This document shows, in pieces, positions 23,427 through 33,107 of a stretch of DNA of 64,000 nt (position 1 is the first letter of the stretch; each line of letters starts with the position of its first letter). The notes under the pieces are model-generated. The model was given only the letters and a program-made list of their open reading frames with translations. It did no database searches and had not been told where the DNA came from. The stretch comes from Alentia gelatinosa (taxonomy: Eukaryota > Annelida > Polychaeta > Phyllodocida > Polynoidae), in the NCBI GenBank assembly GCA_950022655.1, contig OX465579.1, forward strand, positions 50,199,950 to 50,263,949, written 5' to 3'. Position numbers and translations under genes: made by a program.

Positions 23427-23579
23427 CGCCACTAGCGCCCTTGTGGAAGCCGAGCTGGCGGCAGGTAACCTGTGCGTCCTCCAGGGTCCAGAGGTCGGCG
23501 CACAGCGGGAGGAAGGAGCCTGGGTGACCGTCGTGTAGCTCCACCATCCCGTAGCTGTAGTCGGCCAGGTATAGCGGCT
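23427..23579 (-). CDS. Gene A exon 5: SRCR domain, first half
   Basis: 153 nt, phase 1-1. It encodes the N-terminal half of a scavenger receptor cysteine-rich domain: YGMVELHDG, then LCADLWTLEDAQVTCRQLGF, the usual V-E-(x)n-W-(x)n-C-R-Q-L-G-F signature. Acceptor GACTCAG, donor GGC G|GTAAGA. The second half is the exon at 22715-22879. SRCR domains bind proteins and microbial or polyanionic ligands, but the ligand here is unknown. Confidence 0.88.
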
Positions 23580-24129
23580 CTGAGTCAGAGAGCAGTCTCA
23601 TTAATGTGATGTGACACGCTGCTAATAGTCAACACGCTGAGAGACACAGCTACCAGTCTTTATAGATCCAATATGGAAACGAAAATGTCGGTATGTAAAA
23701 ATGAATCAAACTACCCCCTTATCCAGTAATATTTGAAGGCTAATTTACCTACTTAACTTGTATAAATGAGGATATGTCTATCAATGTACTGTCATGTTAT
23801 ACATGTACATTTCTTTTAGCTTGTACTAGGAAGAACGTCAACTATTGTGAATGTACTTAGTCACTTTATTTAAAAAATACACAGGGTTATATTTATCACA
23901 ACCTGTATAGAATTATGCACTTAGAAGTACTAAAGGAGATCAATAGTAAGAATCGTAAATCATTAGAAATTAAATAGAGTAACTTGTACATAATCATACC
24001 TAAAAGTCATCCTTTAGAGAATATGGTCAGTGTGTATAATTAGTGGTACGGGGAGGTGTGCATATCAGAGGGTAGTCCGGTTAGTTATAATGATGTTACG
24101 GGCAAGTACGTGACACATAATGAGACTAC

Positions 24130-24463
24130 GACCTGTTTCAGTAGTTTCGTGACATGTCTGTATGGTGTCTGTGACACCATACAGACAGATCAACACAAGT
24201 CGCAGCACTTAGGGGTGGACAGGACCCAAACACGGTGTGTCCTGTTTCAAAAGTATTAGACAATTTCAAGCAATGACACTTTAACATGAGTAAGGGATAC
24301 ATATAACCTATAATCATTCCAAATATGAAGAAAATTGGCTGCTCTGATCCACTGATATTTGACATCAAACCCGACAAAAATATTTCCCCTGTTGCTTGCA
24401 CTGTTGGTGCCACTGTTGATGTCTGTCTAGGCCTAATGTCACGACACTACTGAAACAGGTCCC
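24130..24463. mobile_element. MITE-like element with about 27-bp terminal inverted repeats
   Basis: The left end (gacctgtttcagtagtttcgtgacat) is repeated in inverse at the right end (24436-24463) with one mismatch. Inside, a perfect 15-bp stem with a 3-nt loop (24155-24169 and 24173-24187, tgtctgtatggtgtc) follows the left end. There is no coding capacity. It sits in the intron between TSP1 repeat 2 and the SRCR exons. Target duplication was not determined. Confidence 0.7.
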
Positions 24464-24621
24464 AGGTGCTAATGGGAATCATATTTTACAAAATGGTCTG
24501 GTTAGTTAGGGTGAGAGGCATGCATGCGATGGAGGTTATTAGTCTGTTAGTGATGGCGAGTAAGTATATCGTCAGACATGTCACAAACAGTGGACTGGTT
24601 GGTACTAGGGAGGACACTTAC

Positions 24622-24789
24622 CATCACAAGCAGGCATCTCACAGACTGTGGTCTGATTGGTTGGGCCCTTACAGAGACGGTCAATTCCTGGCGTTCCGCT
24701 GTTGGAACACTCTCGGTTGCGGACCATGATTCCGTCACCACAGCCCGTGTTTGTACTGCAGGCTGACCATTCCGACCAAGGTTTCCAAG
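24622..24789 (-). CDS. Gene A exon 4: TSP1 repeat 2, divergent
   Basis: 168 nt, phase 1-1 (acceptor ATTACAG, donor G|GTAAGT). The tryptophan ladder WKPWSEWSAC is intact, but the next segment is CSTNTGCGDG, with an extra residue between the first two cysteines. The end is ACDG instead of CPG. It is the last TSP1 before the SRCR domain. Confidence 0.85.
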
Positions 24790-25287
24790 CTGTAATAACA
24801 CCCATGGACATTATCATCAAAGATATTACCAAGTATCCTTCTTAGCTGTTGTCAGGTGGTATCTTACGAGAGAAGAGACGACATTAAATGACATGTTTCG
24901 ATCAATTGTACTTGCTTTAATTATGGTAGTGATGTATCCTACTTTAGAAAACCATAACTTTTCCCGACAGAACAATGTAAATGTACGAGCCGTTGAATTA
25001 GTATCTAGACGTTCCATTAGGGAATGTTGGCAGTGTTTAATAACTTTGCTCAAACGCATCTTATTCAGACATCTATTAATCACCTTGATTACTGTTTCTC
25101 ACTCTTTCTCAGAGGAGTACATCTGTACAATGCGTCATGTTACATGAGCACATCTCCAGCCTAAAGGTACTCGTACTTCTCTCACAGTATTCCTTGTTTT
25201 TATTGTTACATGGAAATAACAAAGAAGGATTATATAAAGAATTATGATAGATATGAAATGCTTTTGTCGGCCCGTCTGAGAACAAAC

Positions 25288-25467
25288 CTGGACATGTTTG
25301 CAGGGTGCATGATTCAACCTCCGTGTCAGCGCCGTAACAATCAAGTACGTCCCGGGTAGTCTTGGTCGTTACATCTATACAGGTGCGCCTACGGAGTCTC
25401 CAGGCTTCACCACAGCTCGCAGAGCAGGCACCCCAAGCAGCCCACTCTGACCATTCCAGGGAGTTCA
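25288..25467 (-). CDS. Gene A exon 3: TSP1 repeat 1
   Basis: 180 nt, phase 1-1. A thrombospondin type 1 repeat: the tryptophan ladder EWSEWAAWGAC, then CSASCG, a basic RRRTC strand and a terminal TCPG. The loop between the third and fourth cysteines is long (DVTTKTTRDVLDC), making this the longest TSP1 exon in the gene. The W-x-x-W motif is the known C-mannosylation site of TSP1 domains. The donor (G|GTTTGT) is weaker than in most other exons. Confidence 0.88.
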
Positions 25468-27422
25468 CTAGTGACAATAAACACGATTAGATGCGCTAAC
25501 AACATGATCACACTGAAGAGGCTTATAGGTTAACTACATGACTATACAAAACATTCCCATGTAAAAAGTAAGTGTAGATAATTATACAGGACAACCTTAC
25601 AGAATGGCGATATAACTATACATAACAGGCTCTTGTTCTAGCTATATTACTTTGCAAAGAAGGCTTGTGTGATAACTAGAATAGAACAGTTCCATGTAGT
25701 AACTATTCTAGTAGCAAATGATATGTTCATCATTGATGAATGAGCATGGAATTATAAAAGATAATAATTAAAAGGTTTTATTGTATTCACTCTGTATCCC
25801 ACTTGCACCCAGTCAACTTGCTTCTACAACAGTCTGTCTAGGATCCAAATGTCGGAAGCACCAGGAGGTCAATTAGGTATTTCAGTCTCTAGTGATTGGT
25901 CATGGACAGCTCGGCACGCCCCTAAGGCCCTGAGACACAGGCACTTTGCTCGTTTCCTGATGTCAGAGTGTTAGCACGCAGATAGTGAAGGGATACGTTT
26001 TTCAGCAAGCTCAAAGTCTATGTGACCATTCTAACTTTTAGGCAATGTATATAAGTATTCCAAAACTGAAAAGAGCAGACCCATTTTACCAGCTTTATCT
26101 GCGGATAATCTGTCAGGTTAATTCTAGAGAGTTAAGGGTGTGCTGCATTTATAAATATTGGTCACGACAGAAATACCCGTAATAACATTTTCCTATCACC
26201 AAATATTCATAATCTTGTGCACAACCGTCCATCGACCATCATTATAAAAGAGGATTGTGCTCATGTCCCATATTTACGCGGATGAGACTATAAAGCAGCC
26301 ATTTGTCCGATGGAGTCTTATTCACTTTGAGGTAGAGTACTGATAGTACTTACCTTTATCAGTACAGTTAGGGCCCGTCCAGTCTGACTGGCAGATACAG
26401 AGTGGCTTCGCACTGCCGCTCTTTGAGACTGCCTCCAGACACCAGCCGTCGTGTTGACAAGGGTTGGGGGTGCACACTCCTTTCTCCACCTGGTTAGAGA
26501 GATGTTTACCAGCATTCGTCACTTACTCTTCCACCAAAAGTTCACCTCGGACATTTTCACCTTGCCATCCTATCTAACACACTCAGAATGATATACTCCT
26601 CTGAAATATTACATATTCGTAAGAACATTGAAGTCTAGTGTACTATAGTCCTCTGTGAATACGTGAAGGCAATTGCAATTTTCGTGAATGTTTGAACTGC
26701 TTGATTAGTGGCAGCCCCTTCTAAATAGATACCTAACATGCACACTGCATCATAAACATTCCCTGTCTGTCTAGTTCATGGACTGTATTGTCTCTTAACT
26801 TATAGAACCTCTGACGTTACAGAAGAATGTTATGCATCAATATTTAACGTCTCCTATATTGTTCGACTAATAGCAGGACGTAATTTAGGATCATATGGCC
26901 TTCATGAGAAACTTCTAGAATTAGATTTCACCAGTACCAATGTCATAAAACGGGAGTTTTTGAGCAATTGTTTTAGTAAAGCGAAGTTCGATATTTATTG
27001 GAAGACAAAGCAAGAATTGTTATGCAAGGCAATAATTATACAACTAGTGGAATACGCTCATTTTCTCAATAGACACATTAAGGAATATCAAACGGTTATG
27101 GACAATTGCATGGTCTAATAATGAAGAACAGTCAGTGGTCTTTAAGTATAAGAATAGGTAAATCAAATACAAGGGTTGCATTTGAAACATTATACAATGT
27201 ACGCCCATCAGGAATTGTTGGTGCTGATTTGGTCTTCTAATTTGAAATTTCATTTAGTTCCAATGTCAGGACATTTAGACAAAGATTGGTTACAGATGCA
27301 AAATTTACCTTGCAATGAGGTCGTAAATTTCCCGTGAATGAGAAAGGTTTTGGGCAATGCTATCTTATATGCCTTTTATATCCGAGAAGGTCGAACAGGG
27401 CAATTAAGAAGAAAATACTCAC
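25468..27422. other. Introns 1 and 2 of gene A
   Basis: Apart from the EGF exon (26354-26489) these 2 kb show no domain or repeat that I can name. Weak inverted sequence and AT-rich stretches only. Confidence 0.4.
26354..26489 (-). CDS. Gene A exon 2: EGF-like domain
   Basis: 136 nt, entered in phase 0 after an AACCAG acceptor and left in phase 1 (AAA G|GTAAGT). It encodes one EGF module: CTPNPCQHDGWC, then CICQSDWTGPNC, giving the six-cysteine EGF spacing. The calcium-binding D-x-D/N-E start is absent, so it is a plain EGF fold. It is the only EGF domain seen in the gene and the point where splice phase changes from 0 to 1. All later modules except the end of the fibrinogen-like one are 1-1. 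Confidence 0.85.
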
Positions 27423-27746
27423 AAAGTCGATGGCGCCTTTGCGCTTGTATGTGGCCCCCTGGTGGGGACTGAGCGGGGTGGTGTATCCGTCGACGGCCAT
27501 GTTGAGCTCACACCAACGTTCCGTCTGGTAGAAGTTAAAGGACAGGCAGCCGGGATGGCGATCACAGCGTCGCGCACACTGCATTACCATGTGCGCGGGC
27601 ACAGCCAGACCCACATAACCCTCCAGGCGATGGTTCTGTGACATGTACGTCACTTCCTGTTCCAGGACGGGCATACCCAGCGACGACTGCGCACGCACTG
27701 GGGTCACCGCTAAGACCAATGTGGCGAGAACCGGAAGCGGAAGCAT
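27423..27746 (-). CDS. Gene A exon 1: signal peptide and PAN/apple domain
   Basis: First coding exon of a large multidomain protein. The ATG (27744-27746) has G at -3 (GAGGCCATGC) and opens a typical signal peptide (MLPLPVLATLVLAVTPVRA, cleavage likely before QSS). Residues of about 25-100 fit a PAN/apple domain: the core CARRCDRHPGCLSFNF followed by WCELN is the usual cysteine pattern of this ligand-binding fold. The exon ends GCC ATC GAC TTT|GTGAGT, a phase 0 donor, and joins in frame to the EGF exon at 26489. The protein should enter the secretory route. The ligand is unknown. Any 5' non-coding exon was not identified. Confidence 0.85.
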
Positions 27747-28410
27747 GGCCTCAGACAGCAGAGAGCCCTCTGGCCTCCTTATCTACCGCCCTAAGACTCG
27801 AACGTACGACTTCAGTATACGAACTTAAAGTAAAACGTAAACTAAGACTCAAAGATAAGACCTTCGGACAGTAGCTAATCCCCTCCTCTCGAATGAAGTT
27901 TGCAGTAGTCAGGGATACTCCTTAACCTAGTGCACGGACATGTAGTAGCTCACCACCGCAATGAATCCTCAGCTAACTGAGGTTACCTTTAATTTGCCAG
28001 ACCTCACCCTTTCCTCCCCTCCCTTGCCTCCAGGAGAAAGCACGCAGCAGTGCCGCCAACCAGTGAACCAATCAGAAACGTAATAACCTGAGCAGCCTCT
28101 GCTCTCTGATTACCGCCTGCATATGAGAGCAGGAGAAGCTACATTATTCAGAGGGGTTGGGGCTAACGGCCCCCTGTGTCTGCGCCCATGTGAGGCAAGC
28201 AGCCCCTCGTCATGCTCCATTGCGCCAGCTGAACAAAGCGTTCCTCTAGCGTAGACCTCCAGGGACGGAGCCAGAGCTCCCGGGACTGCCGCCATTGCCA
28301 CCATCGCTGTATAACGACCGACGCCAGTAAGAAGCAGATACATGACCAGGAAGTGATTCGCCGAAACGACTATTTCTGGAATGGAACACAGTCTTTTGAT
28401 TTAGATTGAA
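27747..28410. other. Upstream region of gene A, promoter not resolved
   Basis: Locally GC-richer sequence upstream of the gene A start (28020-28350). It should hold the 5' UTR and promoter, but no TATA box, initiator or first-exon donor can be called with confidence. The minus-strand open frame 28110-28343 has no recognisable domain. Confidence 0.35.
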
Positions 28411-28411
28411 T

Positions 28412-28466
<55 letters not shown>
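28411..28466. repeat. (TA)n(GT)n microsatellite
   Basis: Compound dinucleotide tract: TA to 28430, then GT to 28466. Confidence 0.95.
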
Positions 28467-28468
<2 letters not shown>

Positions 28469-28847
28469 ACTATATTTATGACAGCATCATGTCTGTCAAT
28501 GGACTGCTAATCAGTGTGTAAAGCCTAGAGGCCTAGACTAGCTATGTGTAGACCTTAAGAGTAAGGGAGTAAGGAATCAAACACAGATGTACTAGGTACT
28601 ATGAATCAAGAACTTATCTAATTTTACTGACAGATTCTTATATACAGACAGCAGGTGGCACCCTGATACTGTGTACGGTTGTAAGCTCTGTGCTGGGATT
28701 GACAACAGCCTCCTCAAAGATGCTTGTGATAAAACTTTGAGCAAGTTCGAGGTTAGTCGGAGGAGATCCAGAGCCGCATTGCAGAGAGCCGCCTATCTCA
28801 GGTCTGGAAAACCACCCAAATTCAGATGCTTAGAATGTCTCTATCTC

Positions 28848-28867
28848 CCTCCCCCCCCCCCCCCCCC
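28848..28867. repeat. Poly-C tract
   Basis: About 20 bases of almost pure C. The open frame through it (28671-29000) has no recognised domain. The bases 28467-29600 otherwise show only an A tract (29365-29382). Confidence 0.8.
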
Positions 28868-29688
28868 GGGCCGCCTCCACGGACAGTCATCGGCGACCTC
28901 AGGGAAGAACAAGAAAGTGGAGAGAAATACGGATAGGCAACATTCCCGACTGGAGGAAATCTCTATTGGAATACCTCGCGTTTTTTTGGGGTTTTTTTAA
29001 ATATCGAGCTTCACTCTATTTATTGAAATGAAAGAGTTAGAGTAAGTACGGGTAGAAAATACATGTGAACTTTCCATCGGCACATAATGGACTATCCAAA
29101 GGGCTACAAGTGATCACTCCAACGTAGAACAATGTCTGAAATCAAAGATTGTACATAGGAAACTCTGAAAAGCTTATCTAACTATTTGCAAGAACAATAT
29201 AGCACACTTATACTAATTTCTCATCCTGTCTCATACTAATTGAAGCATTGGACGCATTTCACAACAATGTACATTCTTCCAAGAACAATAAAAAGAGGGT
29301 GCTTTTGGGAGAAACATGGTTATACTGGACATGAACATGACAAGACATGACATAGAGGACGGAGAAAAAAAAAAAAAAAAAAGATAAGTCAAAAATAAAA
29401 ATAAAAAAGGGTTCTGGCCTGAGAAAAAAGGAACTACAAACTATAGTTCCATAACAGGAGTTGGACAACAAGACTATAACTAATTATTAACTCTTCTTGG
29501 ATTCTTCCGCCTCCTGGACAACCCTCACTCCCCCCCCCCTCTCAGAATCCCACATGTCCTCCTCCAATCCCCTAGCGAGTAAATCATACGGCCCGATCAA
29601 CCTGGATATGTAAGAGGATGGGCTTCCATTTCTTGAACTTTTCCGGCTTGTTCTCCAAAAGGCAGATATGTTCCTCGATCCTTAATTG

Positions 29689-30113
29689 TTAACAAAATTC
29701 TGATAACCAGGAGAGAAAATCAATTTTACTCTCATGGAAAAGTCTTTGTCTATAAATATAAAACTTTAAGGAAAGGAGGATGAAATTTAGAACTTTCGGG
29801 AAAAAACCATTGAAACACTGGCCGAGAAGAATATCTCTTTCTGTCAAGTTTAAGGGCGTCCTACTGAAATGACTGTACCAGCAAGCGAACATGTTCCAAA
29901 GTGGTCTCACTTTGCAGCAAGAATAGAAGAAGTGGCAGATTGTATCTTTGGTATTACAGAAACCACAAAGGGGACTCTTAACCACCTTTCTCTGGAAGAG
30001 TTAAGTGTTAGTGGGGACTATTCTATGTAGAATTTTGAATTGTAGAGATTGATACTTGGTGATTCTTGTTACCCTAAATGGTAAATTATATAATTTTTGC
30101 CAAGGGAAGGCTG
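29689..30113 (-). pseudogene. LINE 3' coding end, antisense fragment
   Basis: The minus strand encodes PWQKLYNLPFRVTRITKYQ followed by LQFKILHRIVPTN, then, after a short break, LCGFCNTKDTICHFFYSC with two CxxC-type cysteine pairs, and PLWNMF. This is the conserved tail of L1/Tx1-type LINE reverse transcriptases (K-x-x-x-F-Q-x-K-I-L-H-R, then C-x-x-C...H-x-F-x-x-C). The 5' part is missing: it abuts plus-strand YR-element sequence between 30113 and about 30170. Confidence 0.75.
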
Positions 30114-30149
30114 CCGGAGAATCCTCATCTGGTTGCAGTAGGTTACTAT

Positions 30150-30825
30150 CTCTCAGGGGTATACCCGTGCTACCCTCACGACCCAACTCCGGACCAACCT
30201 TGCCTCTACCGGGTGCGGTGGAGGCATACATTGATAAAGAACTCTCCTGTGGAGCTCTATTGGGCCCCATTTGGCCCCTAACTTTATGGAATGGACCCAG
30301 CTATCGCCCATGATGACGAGGCCAAAGTGAAACGGTTCCCGGCGGATAATAGTGGACTTGTCGTTCCCCGAGGGTGAGGGAGTTAATGCTGGCATCCTAC
30401 CGGGCAACTTTCAAGGGACCAAATTCACCTACACCCTCCCGGGGATCAGGGACGCCATCACCCTCCTTCAACTCAAGGGTGAAGGCGCCTTCATGTTGAA
30501 GGCAGACCGGGCGAGGGCCTATCGCCAACTTAGAGCCGACCCCCTCGTGTACCCCCCGCTGTACGCAATTTCGGGAGCTGAGGGCATCTACCTCGACCTC
30601 TGCGCCCTGTGCGGAGTGAGATTGTCAGTGGCCACCTGCCAGAGGACAACAGTCGTGGTCGTCCACCTCATGGCTGCTCGAGGGTACTCAGCCTTGGCAT
30701 ACCTGGATGATTTCTATGGAGTAGAGTCATCCCAGACGAAGGCTTGGGAGACTTACCACTGCTTCCTTGTCCTCTCGAAGGACCTCAGTCTCGCCCTATC
30801 CCCTGATATCTCTTATTTTTATTGA
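30150..30825 (+). pseudogene. Broken reverse transcriptase of a YR (Ngaro/DIRS-like) retrotransposon
   Basis: Pieces in shifting frames read AYIDKELSCGALLGP, then MMTRPK, an in-frame TGA, RRIIVDLSFPEGEGVNAGI, LKADRARAYRQL and AYLDDFYGV. These are the RT motifs of tyrosine-recombinase retroelements, including the first catalytic Asp and the L-D-D box. Only the RT core remains. It is a different lineage from the element that follows (different motif wording and more decay). Confidence 0.8.
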
Positions 30826-30924
30826 ACTTTGACTGTTCACAGCAGCCACTCCTCAGTGCATCAGCTTGGGTGTATAATGGACTATTCCATACCGCTTGTC
30901 AGCAACACACAACTCTGTGACTTC

Positions 30925-31060
30925 GAATTCATCTTATAAACTACCCGGTATGGGTAAACATGCATTATGTATCTAGATATCAAGGTATCTAACGTAAAAT
31001 CAATATTGACAGGTTCACCTGACGAGATCAGCAGCGGTTGACTTAAATAGATTGGAAGTC
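30925..31060 (+). repeat. Dispersed terminal-repeat motif, copy 1
   Basis: It contains tatcaaggtatctaacgta followed by aaatcaatattgac and ggttcacctgacgag. Compared with copies at 31207, 36385 and 37054, the middle (ggcattcac...atagctta) is deleted. See the copies at those positions and at 57880-57990. Confidence 0.6.
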
Positions 31061-31173
31061 GGTAACCATGATAAAAAACTGTAAAACGACCACCTCTGGT
31101 GGAGCAAGGAAACCAGCTTGTATCTCAGCTGAGCGCTGCCAGACAAAATAAAAATTCTTAAAAAAAAAAGACA
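31061..31173 (+). mobile_element. LINE 3' tail with poly-A, extreme 5' truncation
   Basis: aaaccagcttg, then gctgagcgctgccagac, aaaataaaaattctt and an A tract (31160-31170). This resembles the 3' end of the LINE at 40424-41956 (aaccagctaaccgctgat, then aaaataaagaactt and A tract). It looks like a LINE insertion reduced to its 3' UTR. Confidence 0.5.
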
Positions 31174-31206
31174 AGATGACGTTGGGAACGCAGACTGTCA
31201 CCATCT

Positions 31207-31360
31207 CGGAAAGTTGGAGATGTTTTACAAGCTTCCCATTATGAATAAGAATGCATGATAACTAGAAATTGAGGTATCTAACATGAGGCATTCACATACT
31301 ACAGTTTTAATAGTTTAGATATGTGAAATCAATCGATAACAACAAGTTCACTCACACTCC
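31207..31360 (+). repeat. Terminal-repeat motif, copy 2 (left of the Ngaro-like element)
   Basis: gatgttttacaag, then aattgaggtatctaacatg, aggcattcacatac and gtgaaatcaatcgataac. Direct repeat of the copy starting near 36385. Confidence 0.7.
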
Positions 31361-31760
31361 CTCCTGTTGTAAGTTATAAGCTGACTGACAGTCTGTCTGT
31401 GCATTGCACTCTCTCCAACCGTATCCTCTGTTGGCTCAGGCTGACTGCTATTCACAGAAACTATTGGTAACCCATGGCCGTTGGTCAGGGGTGGTCATTG
31501 CTCCCCCCTGACACACCCCCCAGCGCACCCTGCGCACTCCCCTCTGGTGTCGGTCACGTGAACCCCGCGGTCACGTGGGCAACCGCCGCTCTGACCTCCT
31601 CCTCAGTCTGTTCTTGTACTTCACTACGTACACACGTACATTTTCTTTCTCCTATTTTTGGCCTTCTCTCCACGCCATCCTCAGATACTCCCCGAGTGTC
31701 TGACCGTGCAGAGACAGTGTCTTAATACGGGTAAAGTTAGTGAAATAGAGAACAGATAGG

Positions 31761-32843
31761 ATGGCACCACCAACTACACGTGCGCAAGCGAGCGCTTCCA
31801 CGACCACGGACCAGGCCTCCGAGTCAACCGTGAGGGAGAGCGACCAGGTGGAGTCCGCGTCTCAGGCCGGTAGCCTCCGGTCGGCCCGCCTCGTGGCCGT
31901 AGAGACGGGACTGTCGGATATGAGCAAGAAGTTGGACGCCCTCATCCAAATGCAGACGCAACGGTCAGCGGGACGGGCCTCCCCCCCTACGGTTCGTTCG
32001 GTCGCCGAAGTACGGACTCGGGACTGGGCCGAGGAGCAAGCTGCCCGGGCCATGCCTCCACCCCGCCAGCTTCGAGACCACTTCGCCGGGGACCCATACA
32101 TCCAACGCGAGCTCGACCGCAAGGCCATCCGCCACGACCGAACGGCTGGTAAGCTTCACTCCGATATTCACGTTACTCGTCTGATTAGTAAACCTTACAT
32201 GTTCGTGGATAGGGACGGGGTCTACACGTTGTCGCAGAAACTAGAAGTGAGGGGGACCCTAGGACCCCTTGAGTACCTGAGTGCCTTCATTGGACTGCTC
32301 GGGGATGACCGTGCAGTCGACCCCGTGGACCGTGAGGCCATGTTCAAACATTTACATCAGGTTTCGATCGACGCCCAGAGCCGGCCGTGGGCCGGAGTGA
32401 GGAGGTTGTCTTGGTGTGATTACTCCCGCATCCGGGAGGAGCGAGTCAGACTCGCGATGACGACCGGGACGCAGGCTAGCGGGTCAGACGCGGGAAAGGC
32501 CCGAGGACGTGAGTTGCCATGCAGGCAATTCAACTTGGAAAAGGGGTGCCGCCACAGGAACGGCCACGACGACGGACCCGTGAGATGGTTGCACGTGTGT
32601 TCGTACTGCGACTCCGTGGGAAGGCAGTGCGGACATTCGTTACACGCGTGTAACCGGAAACTTGGCTACACGATGGGATATGACAACGGGCAGGCTGCGC
32701 CCACACCGGCACCCCGGCGAGCATCCCAGTCCAGACATGCACCCCAGGCCGGACACACGCTCCGGGCGGTCGACCCGAGGGCGGATATGCTCCCACAACA
32801 AGGACCCGGGGCAAAAAATGGTTACGGTGCGCCCCGCGAGTGA
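31761..32843 (+). CDS. gag: Gag-like protein of the Ngaro-like retrotransposon
   Basis: 360 residues. The N-terminal 100 are rich in Ser, Thr, Ala and Arg. Around residues 250-300 comes a cysteine/histidine cluster: PCRQFNLEKGCRHRNGH, then HVCSYCDSVGRQCGH and HACNRK. This is the zinc-binding pattern typical of Gag proteins of DIRS/Ngaro elements and presumably binds the element's RNA. The C-terminus is low complexity (Pro, Arg, Gln). The frame is intact. The predicted start at 31761 follows leader sequence with two CACGTG sites (31555, 31572). Confidence 0.8.
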   Translation: MAPPTTRAQASASTTTDQASESTVRESDQVESASQAGSLRSARLVAVETGLSDMSKKLDALIQMQTQRSAGRASPPTVRSVAEVRTRDWAEEQAARAMPPPRQLRDHFAGDPYIQRELDRKAIRHDRTAGKLHSDIHVTRLISKPYMFVDRDGVYTLSQKLEVRGTLGPLEYLSAFIGLLGDDRAVDPVDREAMFKHLHQVSIDAQSRPWAGVRRLSWCDYSRIREERVRLAMTTGTQASGSDAGKARGRELPCRQFNLEKGCRHRNGHDDGPVRWLHVCSYCDSVGRQCGHSLHACNRKLGYTMGYDNGQAAPTPAPRRASQSRHAPQAGHTLRAVDPRADMLPQQGPGAKNGYGAPRE

Positions 32844-33107
32844 GCGGTGCGCACCCACAAGCTGTCACAACACGTGCATCCCACCCCGGGCCCGGGGTCA
32901 CCGGGTGCAATCAACGTGACATAACACCAGCGGGCCCAGTGATCTCTCCCACCACCATCAGGATTTCAGGTGACCGGACGTGGGCGGGGGTCATAAAAGG
33001 GGACGGCATGGCGACCCCTGCAGAACCCCCTCCCCGCCACGTGCAGCGGGGACAACACGTGGGGTGCACGTGACCACAACACGGAGGCCGGCTGGCCACG
33101 TGGTCGG
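32844..33107. promoter_or_regulatory. Gag-RT spacer with CACGTG cluster
   Basis: 264-bp spacer holding CACGTG at 32871, 33038, 33056, 33067 and 33097, with another at 33150 just inside the RT frame. CACGTG is the canonical palindromic E-box of bHLH/bHLH-Zip factors. A regulatory role here is inference from density alone. Confidence 0.4.

Noticed and set aside
28671..29000. Plus-strand frame with two CxxC pairs (CKLC, CLEC)
   Set aside because: It runs through a poly-C tract and no family is recognised. Too weak to call a gene.
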